Source: Promethearchaeota archaeon (GTDB taxonomy: Archaea; Asgardarchaeota; Lokiarchaeia; Sigynarchaeales; SOKP01). From it: a stretch of 5,576 nt of DNA. Location: contig JAEOUI010000512.1 of NCBI GenBank assembly GCA_016839425.1, positions 1-5,576 on the forward strand, given 5' to 3'. Numbering within the stretch: the stretch's first letter is position 1; every line of letters starts with the position of its first letter. This document shows, piece by piece, positions 1 through 4,410 of the stretch. Made by a program: the position numbers and the translations under genes. The notes beneath the pieces are model-generated. The model was not told the origin of the DNA. It saw nothing but the letters and a program-made list of their open reading frames with translations, and did no database searches.

Positions 1-2
1 AC

Positions 3-770
3 GTGTTTAAGCCCGGAGAAACAATAAAAGTAAATTACACGTCAAAAAACCTCAAAGAAATCGAAGTACGACTCTTGCAAAAAGCCAATCTCGTGTGTTT
101 TTGTGAACCCTATGGAAAAAATTGCACTAATGTCGTGGATTTACCCCCGGCGATTGCGGGAGATTCAAAAACAACCAATACGGATAAAGGATATGTCTTG
201 GTAAAGGTCCCTGAAATTGCTGAGCCAAGCCATAATTATCTATGGGAACCTTCAGAGAAAGAAAATTGGGGAATGAGATATGGGGATTATACAGAGTGGA
301 CTCTTTTGGTAATTGGACGGAAAAAACCGGAGTTTGGGCGTCAACCCGTTGAATTTGAGCTTCCGATAACTATTATATCAAAACCTCTTTCGGAAAAACC
401 TAAAGAGATCGATTTATTTTCTTCTGGAACAACAGGAGGGATGAACGTGTTCGAAGATATATCATCAAAGTTTCAGAAACGATTTCAATTAATAGGGATA
501 GATACTGAAAATGGAAAAGAAATGAAGAAGTATAAAATAACACTTAAAAACAGCTCAAAAGAAGATTTAAAAGGTATTACCATCAAGCTTTCGGGTCTAC
601 AAGAAGGTTTATTCGAAACCAGTCCAAATTTGAATGGATTTTCAAATTGGAATAAAGATGAAGAGAAAATTCTTGAATATGATACCCAACAAAATATCTC
701 GGCAATTATATCGATAATAGAGGATAATTCTCAAAGATCAGTGAGGATTCAAACACCAATCTCTTTTTAA
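3..770 (+). CDS. Arrestin-like beta-sandwich protein, 5'-truncated at window edge
   Basis: The frame is open to the left edge, so the GTG at position 3 is probably internal and the true start lies outside; 255 residues are visible. Residues 2-127 read like the C-terminal half of an arrestin/Vps26/Spo0M-type fold. They open with a Phe-x-Pro-Gly-Glu strand (2-6), follow with a strand of 'I-x-V-R-L-L' type (20-25), contain an Asp/Thr/Lys-rich loop, and close with a hydrophobic strand around Glu-Leu-Pro-Ile-Thr-Ile (119-124). After a Ser/Gly-rich linker (about 128-150), residues 160-255 look like a further all-beta domain, with a strand near 176-182 followed by Asn-Ser-Ser and a second strand near 191-199. 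No membrane segment is visible. Arrestin-fold proteins are usually cytosolic adaptors; this role is inferred. Other Ig-like beta-sandwich families remain possible. The gene converges on the GTPase gene to its right, with a 31-bp gap. Confidence 0.55.
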   Translation: MFKPGETIKVNYTSKNLKEIEVRLLQKANLVCFCEPYGKNCTNVVDLPPAIAGDSKTTNTDKGYVLVKVPEIAEPSHNYLWEPSEKENWGMRYGDYTEWTLLVIGRKKPEFGRQPVEFELPITIISKPLSEKPKEIDLFSSGTTGGMNVFEDISSKFQKRFQLIGIDTENGKEMKKYKITLKNSSKEDLKGITIKLSGLQEGLFETSPNLNGFSNWNKDEEKILEYDTQQNISAIISIIEDNSQRSVRIQTPISF

Positions 771-787
771 CTTTTTTTATTCTTTTC
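764..787 (+). terminator. T-rich transcription end of the arrestin-like gene
   Basis: T-runs of five (764-768), seven (772-778) and four bases lie across and just after the TAA stop at 768-770. I see no hairpin. Archaeal RNA polymerase can terminate at such U-tracts without a stem, so this is a plausible terminator facing the convergent GTPase gene. The call rests on base composition only. Confidence 0.45.
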
Positions 788-801
788 AAACTATCCCTTT
801 C

Positions 802-1398
802 TTAATGGATGCTCCACATTTCTGAAATAAAATCCAAGACATTACAACTTTTAAGGATCGAGTCGAGTAAGGTTTCAAGTGCTTCAAACGTGCCCTTTGC
901 CTTAGTTGCTTGAGTATCGATACAACTTAGATGTTCGAGACTCCTACTTTCTATTTGATCAAGAAAGAGATTCTTATTAAACTTATAAGATAGATCATCT
1001 TTATTGAAGGCGATGATTTTTGGCAGTTTTTTCAATTCAGATTTAAAGTATTTGAGTAATTCATTCCAAGCAATGATATTATTTTTCAATTCATTTTTTT
1101 GGGAATCTACAATGAAAATCAAGCCATCACACGCACTTAAAATAACAGGACGTGTAATTTCATAATATCTTGCTCCAGCGGTGGAGTAGAGGTGAACTTT
1201 TAAGGTCCAATTGTTAAATGGCATTGAAATGACGCCATAGTCGCAGTTTAAGGTTCTTTTTACGGTACTTTCTGTACTGAATACTTTTTTTCCAAATTTT
1301 CTCAATATTGACTTTAAGAATGTTGTCTTTCCTGACATTCCAGGACCGTGAAGAACTACTTTAAGTTGAATGGTTTTGTCTAATCCATCAATAATCAT
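802..1398 (-). CDS. MglA-like small GTPase, paralog lacking the switch-II glutamine
   Basis: A 198-residue Ras-superfamily GTPase. The P-loop is GPGMSGKTT at 18-26. Switch I carries Arg48-Thr49. The G3 region is Ser-Thr-Ala-Gly (72-75), without the Asp of Ras-type DxxG, as in MglA where this reads Thr-Val-Pro-Gly. The G4 motif is Asn-Lys-Asp-Asp at 132-135, and the MglA-like Asp-Gly...Asp-Ser-Gln stretch lies at 91-100. Characterised bacterial MglA uses an intrinsic Arg next to the switch-I Thr and a Gln just after the G3 Gly for hydrolysis. Here the Arg is kept but the Gln position is Ala76. The start is supported by the identical Met-Ile-Ile-Asp opening in the upstream paralog. It lies 24 bp after that gene and is probably co-transcribed. 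No lipidation motif or membrane segment is visible. It is probably a cytosolic switch with slow hydrolysis (inferred); its partner is unknown. Confidence 0.85.
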   Translation of the reverse strand: MIIDGLDKTIQLKVVLHGPGMSGKTTFLKSILRKFGKKVFSTESTVKRTLNCDYGVISMPFNNWTLKVHLYSTAGARYYEITRPVILSACDGLIFIVDSQKNELKNNIIAWNELLKYFKSELKKLPKIIAFNKDDLSYKFNKNLFLDQIESRSLEHLSCIDTQATKAKGTFEALETLLDSILKSCNVLDFISEMWSIH

Positions 1399-1407
1399 TA
1401 TTTTATA

Positions 1408-1414
1408 CCCCTTT
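1408..1414 (-). promoter_or_regulatory. Possible ribosome binding site of the downstream GTPase
   Basis: On the minus strand AAAGGGG sits nine bases before the ATG at 1398, within the 24-bp gap between the two GTPase genes. It pairs imperfectly with an anti-Shine-Dalgarno (one G-U pair). It supports translation from this ATG within a shared message. Confidence 0.4.
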
Positions 1415-1422
1415 ATTCTATC

Positions 1423-2016
1423 CTAAGCTTCCTTCAAGCTTGAAACTAAACTAGCCTTATATAAGTCCTTAAATATTAAGTTTAATACACTTTCAAACGA
1501 CTCCAAAATACCCTCACCATTTACGGCAATCGTAGTTTTTGCATCTATTTTTGAATAGTTATCATATCCAATCTCTTCCAAAAACTTTATTGGACTGAAT
1601 TTATAGGGTAAATCTTGCTTATTAAAGGCAACTACTTTTGGAATCTGATCAAATGAATTTCCAAAATATGTTTTTAGCTCTTCCCAAGAGATTATATTTC
1701 TTTCATAAGCGCTCTCTTGTGAATCTGCTACGAAAATAATTCCGTCTACGGCTCTTAATGTCACGGGACGGGTGACCACATAAAAATCCTGACCCGTAGT
1801 AGAATATACATGTATTTTTATTAACCAATGGTCATTTTGAAATGCCACTGTCCCATAATCAAAAAATAGGGTTCTATTTACACTACTTTCTATTGAAATC
1901 AAGTCATTACCAAAATGGTCAAATAATCTCCTAAGTGAAGTAGTCTTTCCTGACAGGGCAGGTCCAAAATATACTATTTTTAATTGAATTGATGAGTCAA
2001 GCTGATCAATGATCAT
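1423..2016 (-). CDS. MglA-like small GTPase with complete switch residues
   Basis: A 197-residue small GTPase close to bacterial MglA. The P-loop is GPALSGKTT at 18-26. Switch I reads Asn-Arg-Thr-Leu-Phe-Phe-Asp (47-53), very near the MglA form. G3 is Ser-Thr-Thr-Gly-Gln (72-76), keeping the Gln and lacking the Ras-type Asp. Asp-Gly-x-x-Phe-Val-Ala-Asp-Ser-Gln is at 91-100, G4 Asn-Lys-Gln-Asp at 132-135, and an Asn-Gly-Glu-Gly motif at 166-169 matches the usual C-terminal signature. The intrinsic Arg finger (Arg48) and Gln76 are both present, so it should bind and hydrolyse GTP. It is encoded 84 bp after the winged-helix protein and 24 bp before its paralog. Bacterial MglA works with the Roadblock protein MglB, but no Roadblock gene is visible here. 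The MglA-type family call is firm; its cellular role is unknown. Confidence 0.88.
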   Translation of the reverse strand: MIIDQLDSSIQLKIVYFGPALSGKTTSLRRLFDHFGNDLISIESSVNRTLFFDYGTVAFQNDHWLIKIHVYSTTGQDFYVVTRPVTLRAVDGIIFVADSQESAYERNIISWEELKTYFGNSFDQIPKVVAFNKQDLPYKFSPIKFLEEIGYDNYSKIDAKTTIAVNGEGILESFESVLNLIFKDLYKASLVSSLKEA

Positions 2017-2053
2017 TTTTTTAAACTCTATTTACCATTGAATGAAAAATAAT

Positions 2054-2064
2054 GCTTTTAAATC
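2054..2064 (-). promoter_or_regulatory. Weak TATA-like box before the GTPase pair
   Basis: On the minus strand GATTTAAAAGC lies about 40 bases before the ATG at 2016, in the 84-bp gap after the winged-helix gene. That spacing would allow a short leader and an internal promoter for the two GTPases. AT-rich DNA produces such matches by chance, so it is tentative. Confidence 0.25.
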
Positions 2065-2100
2065 TCGATTATTTTTAGACTTGATAAAGAGAATACAGGT

Positions 2101-2490
2101 TCAATAAAATTTTAATTCAGTACCGACAATTTTATGTGGTATGATTTCCCTTAAGATTAAGAGCTCTAATTCTCTTCTGAGAATGGCCTCATCAATCTTT
2201 AAAATACCCTTAGAGGATACATAATTGTGAAGCTCACTTATAGAAATAGATTCCTTATTCTCAGCAATTTCTTCAATATAACTTAATAATTGCTGTTGAT
2301 TAAGAAGGGATTGGGAATTGGAGATTAATTGATAAAGCTTATGTGTTAAATTATAGTCAAAATCGCCATTTAGTTCAATCTCCTTGAGCTTGTATAAAAC
2401 ATCAAGGGCATTTTTGAACTGATCTTCGTTCATAAAATCTTGAGCTTTTTTCAATTCATTCAAGAATTCATTTTCACTAAATTTACTCAT
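2101..2490 (-). CDS. Small helical plus winged-helix protein, PCI-like layout
   Basis: A 129-residue protein that I cannot assign to a named family. Residues 7-75 look fully helical; the stretch at 14-38, with Ala/Phe/Ala/Leu spacing, resembles a TPR helix pair. Residues 82-129 fit a winged helix: a Ser-Ile-Ser-Glu-Leu-His helix (83-93), a longer Asp-Glu-Ala-Ile-Leu-Arg-Arg-Glu-Leu helix (100-116), then a short wing ending Gly-Thr-Glu-Leu-Lys-Phe (123-128). TPR-like helices followed by a C-terminal winged helix is the PCI-domain layout of proteasome lid, COP9 and eIF3 subunits, but this protein is much shorter than those. A DNA-binding regulator is the main alternative. The start is supported by a GAGG Shine-Dalgarno seven bases upstream. 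The gene leads the group containing both MglA-like GTPases, so a role as their partner or effector is a reasonable inference. No signal peptide or membrane segment is visible. Confidence 0.7.
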   Translation of the reverse strand: MSKFSENEFLNELKKAQDFMNEDQFKNALDVLYKLKEIELNGDFDYNLTHKLYQLISNSQSLLNQQQLLSYIEEIAENKESISISELHNYVSSKGILKIDEAILRRELELLILREIIPHKIVGTELKFY

Positions 2491-2494
2491 TCTA

Positions 2495-2500
2495 ATCCTC
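2495..2500 (-). promoter_or_regulatory. Shine-Dalgarno of the winged-helix gene
   Basis: On the minus strand GAGGAT precedes the ATG at 2490 with normal spacing (GAGG at 2500-2497). It is the clearest ribosome binding site in the window and fixes the start. The nifU, GTPase-2 and membrane-protein starts lack anything comparable. Confidence 0.55.
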
Positions 2501-2540
2501 TTTATTTAATAGTATGAATGATAATTCGAGATATAATTTA

Positions 2541-2550
2541 GAGTTGACTT
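2541..2550 (-). promoter_or_regulatory. TATA-like box of the winged-helix/GTPase group
   Basis: On the minus strand TAAATTATAT lies about 50-60 bases before the ATG at 2490, predicting a start of transcription near 2515-2520 and a leader of about 25-30 bases. Together with the hairpin after nifU, it suggests that this gene and the two GTPases form their own transcription unit. Confidence 0.4.
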
Positions 2551-2630
2551 TTAGGTTGATAATTGAATTGGGATTAAGATTTCCAATGGTATGATTAAGA
2601 GTCTAAATCTCTTACTCAAAATAATAAAAG

Positions 2631-2653
2631 GTAAAAAAATACGGTTTTTTTAC
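2631..2653 (-). terminator. A/T hairpin with T7 tract after nifU
   Basis: On the minus strand GTAAAAAAA (2653-2645) pairs perfectly with TTTTTTTAC (2639-2631) across a five-base loop, starting nine bases after the nifU stop. The 3' arm is itself a T7 run, and further T-rich sequence follows. This fits the end of the nifU transcript. The stem is almost all A-T, so the U-tract probably matters more than the fold. Confidence 0.5.
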
Positions 2654-2661
2654 GATTTTGG

Positions 2662-2886
2662 TTAAACTGAAACGACTTCTTTAACTTCGGGAACAAATTG
2701 CTTAACCGCTCTTTCTATCCCTAGCTTAAGCGTTTGCTGAGCATGCATGCAACCAACGCAATGCCCTTGTAAGCGTACCTTTACTATTCCATCATCAGTT
2801 ATATCAATTAACTCTACATCTCCGCCATCCATCTGGAGTTGCGGTCTTATTTTTTCAATGACTTTCTTAATTTTTTCTTTATCCAT
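2662..2886 (-). CDS. NifU C-terminal-domain iron-sulfur scaffold protein
   Basis: A 74-residue stand-alone NifU-like (Nfu) domain. All family landmarks are present in order: an N-terminal helix with Ile-Arg-Pro-x-Leu (13-17), Asp-Gly-Gly-Asp-Val (20-24), a beta strand with Val-x-Val-Arg-Leu-x-Gly (35-41), the Cys43-Val-Gly-Cys46 cluster-binding pair, and a helix with Gln-Thr-Leu-Lys-x-Gly-Ile-Glu (51-58) ending at Val-Pro-Glu-Val-x-x-Val (65-71). Proteins of this type hold a labile [4Fe-4S] cluster, bridged by two C-x-x-C pairs in a dimer, and pass it to apo-enzymes in the cytosol. The length matches free-standing family members, so nothing appears to be missing. The start is the first ATG and just precedes the N-terminal helix. 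A perfect inverted repeat lies 25-56 bases upstream. It is probably transcribed alone. Confidence 0.93.
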   Translation of the reverse strand: MDKEKIKKVIEKIRPQLQMDGGDVELIDITDDGIVKVRLQGHCVGCMHAQQTLKLGIERAVKQFVPEVKEVVSV

Positions 2887-2910
2887 TTTATATCAAATCT
2901 CTTTAAATCT

Positions 2911-2942
2911 TTTAATTAGTAAAAGAGTGATTACTAATTAAA
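2911..2942. repeat. Perfect 12-bp inverted repeat in the nifU promoter region
   Basis: TTTAATTAGTAA (2911-2922) is exactly mirrored by TTACTAATTAAA (2931-2942) around an eight-base spacer. The repeat starts 25 bases before the nifU ATG and overlaps the predicted transcription start. The arms are 20 bp apart centre to centre, about two helical turns, which suits a dimeric regulator bound on one DNA face. It could also fold as a leader hairpin. An operator role is inferred from position and symmetry. Confidence 0.55.
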
Positions 2943-2950
2943 TTATATCC

Positions 2951-2958
2951 TTTATAAT
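2951..2958 (-). promoter_or_regulatory. TATA-like box of nifU
   Basis: On the minus strand ATTATAAA lies about 65-72 bases before the nifU ATG. Archaeal spacing would put the transcription start near 2925-2930, inside the inverted repeat. The region is very AT-rich, so the match is only suggestive. Confidence 0.35.
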
Positions 2959-3060
2959 CTATAGAATAATTATTCAAATGCATTAATATACTCAAGAGAT
3001 TTTCCACGAGGGCTTTTTTTTTATTACAATATTACAAATTCTAAAACACGGGGCTTTTTG

Positions 3061-3080
3061 TTTATATAGTTCTATTTAAA
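3061..3080 (+). promoter_or_regulatory. TATA-like box(es) of the membrane-protein gene
   Basis: TTTATATA at 3061-3068 matches the archaeal TATA consensus well, and a second candidate, TATTTAAA, is at 3073-3080. The first gives a transcription start near 3090 and a leader of roughly 40 bases before the ATG at 3134; the second gives a shorter leader. No Shine-Dalgarno is seen before that ATG. Confidence 0.45.
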
Positions 3081-3133
3081 AGAATTCAATCTTTACATCT
3101 TATCATAACATAAAAAAACAATAGAATCAAAAC

Positions 3134-4381
3134 ATGAGTAAATCGGAAAACGGAGAAGAAGAGATTAAAAAAGGAGATGAGAAGCAACAACAACAAAAAA
3201 AGACTCAATCTCAATTGATTCAAGAAGCACTCGGTCTTACTCCAGAAGAAGTGGAAGCTGTTGAAAAAAAGCTTTTTATTGTTAGATTTTTGGATTATTT
3301 TTCTGAAGAAACTTTTGATTTTATCTATAAAGAGAAATCTATTGAACAATTCGAAACTCAGATTAACAAATATATTGAAGAATTCTCCAATAGATCGGAA
3401 GAAAATGTTTTAATTAAGGAGAGTTTTGAATCAAAAGACATCTTCAACTTAGTAAAAAGCACGAAAAAGAATGCGGAAGACCTTGCTTTAAAGTATGGGC
3501 GTAAAAAATCAGTGGAAAAAAGCATGCGCAACATGAACTACATAATGATCATAGTTTTAATTGGAATGATGTCAATTTTATACATACCCGGTATGGAAGG
3601 AATTATTGATATGTGGTTCCTTCTTCCAATAATGTGCGTGTTTTGCATGGTTCCTCAGATTTTAAGAACGACAGCTTTGAAAAAATGGTTTGAATTTAAG
3701 GAAGCACATAAGAACGAATTTTTCAAGGAAAATAGAGAAGACTTGTTAATTCTAAAGAATCATGCTGCAGAAATACTAGACGATGTCAGGACAGCCTTGT
3801 TAGATAAAAAGGTTCCTATTCAATTAATTAAATTCGTTCTATATAGCCGAGATTATGAAAATATCAAAGTTTTAAATCAAAAAAGTGTTAGGGGGACAAC
3901 TCAATACGTGCTAACTTTCGAGTACCCTCTTGGGATGGAACCTTACCCAATTCCCGAAGCATTACAAATCCAACAACCTTCAGGGGCAATAGAAAAAAAG
4001 ATGGATAATTCTAAGGAAGAAAATTTTATCGTATTGACCCAAGTGGATGCTAAAGAAGGAGTCATAAATAGTTTCATTCCCGTACTCAAGGATTCTTTAG
4101 CAGATAAAATTAACAACCTATTGAATGAAAGTCAATTCTCACTTGCTAAAAAGAGTTTATCGGATATCATCCCTGCATATTCCTCAGAATTAGGAATCTT
4201 CTGTGTTTGTGGGGAATTAGTAAAAATCGATTATGTTCAAGTCGCAAATTGGAAAAATGAATTAAATTTTTACTTGTTTGAGTCAAAAAAATGCAGGTGT
4301 AATGAGAAAATATTTGCTTTATCCATAATAGATAAAGATGCCCAAATTCCTGACGAATTGAAAGATATTTTTGAGAGTTAA
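3134..4381 (+). CDS. Two-pass membrane protein with C-terminal C-x-C pairs, family unknown
   Basis: A 415-residue protein I do not recognise. It opens with a charged, Gln/Lys-rich, probably disordered tail (1-28). A helical region follows (about 28-130), rich in Glu and Lys. Two closely spaced hydrophobic segments (about 134-152 and 158-177) are joined by a short Pro-Gly-containing turn, making a membrane hairpin. The flanks are basic on both sides (Arg/Lys 123-132 and 178-185), which suggests that both long ends face the cytoplasm. Residues 186-235 are helical. About 236-415 appears to be a mixed alpha/beta domain that includes Cys357-Val-Cys359-Gly and Cys387-Arg-Cys389, a possible metal site that could bring two beta hairpins together. 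There is no signal peptide. It is transcribed divergently from nifU and convergently with the CoA-ligase-like gene. The architecture would suit a membrane anchor or receptor for cytosolic partners, but this is inference only. Confidence 0.75.
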   Translation: MSKSENGEEEIKKGDEKQQQQKKTQSQLIQEALGLTPEEVEAVEKKLFIVRFLDYFSEETFDFIYKEKSIEQFETQINKYIEEFSNRSEENVLIKESFESKDIFNLVKSTKKNAEDLALKYGRKKSVEKSMRNMNYIMIIVLIGMMSILYIPGMEGIIDMWFLLPIMCVFCMVPQILRTTALKKWFEFKEAHKNEFFKENREDLLILKNHAAEILDDVRTALLDKKVPIQLIKFVLYSRDYENIKVLNQKSVRGTTQYVLTFEYPLGMEPYPIPEALQIQQPSGAIEKKMDNSKEENFIVLTQVDAKEGVINSFIPVLKDSLADKINNLLNESQFSLAKKSLSDIIPAYSSELGIFCVCGELVKIDYVQVANWKNELNFYLFESKKCRCNEKIFALSIIDKDAQIPDELKDIFES

Positions 4382-4410
4382 ATTGATAGTCAAATCAATT
4401 TTTCTTTTTT
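4380..4410 (+). terminator. Hairpin plus T-tract terminator of the membrane-protein gene
   Basis: AAATTGAT (4380-4387) pairs perfectly with ATCAATTT (4394-4401) over a six-base loop, followed by a run of T broken by a single C up to 4410. The stem begins within the TAA stop codon. The T-tract lies over the 3' end of the opposing gene, where it is read as that protein's Lys-rich tail. The arrangement resembles an intrinsic terminator with a weak A/T stem. Confidence 0.55.

Noticed and set aside
3..5. GTG as start of the arrestin-like gene
   Set aside because: The protein would begin inside a beta strand of the domain, and the frame cannot be checked further left; the gene is better treated as truncated.
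2747..2941. 64-residue plus-strand reading frame
   Set aside because: It lies antisense to nifU and runs through the inverted repeat; its Ser/Ile/Phe-rich composition is what the complement of the nifU codons gives.
3006..3022. Terminator at the T9 run after GAGGGC
   Set aside because: No plus-strand gene ends nearby and there is no pairing stem upstream; the run lies in a divergent promoter region.
3086..3349. 87-residue minus-strand reading frame, very rich in Phe and Leu
   Set aside because: It is antisense to the Lys/Glu/Gln-rich start of the membrane protein; the complement of AAA/GAA/CAA codons yields Phe and Leu, giving a false membrane-protein look.
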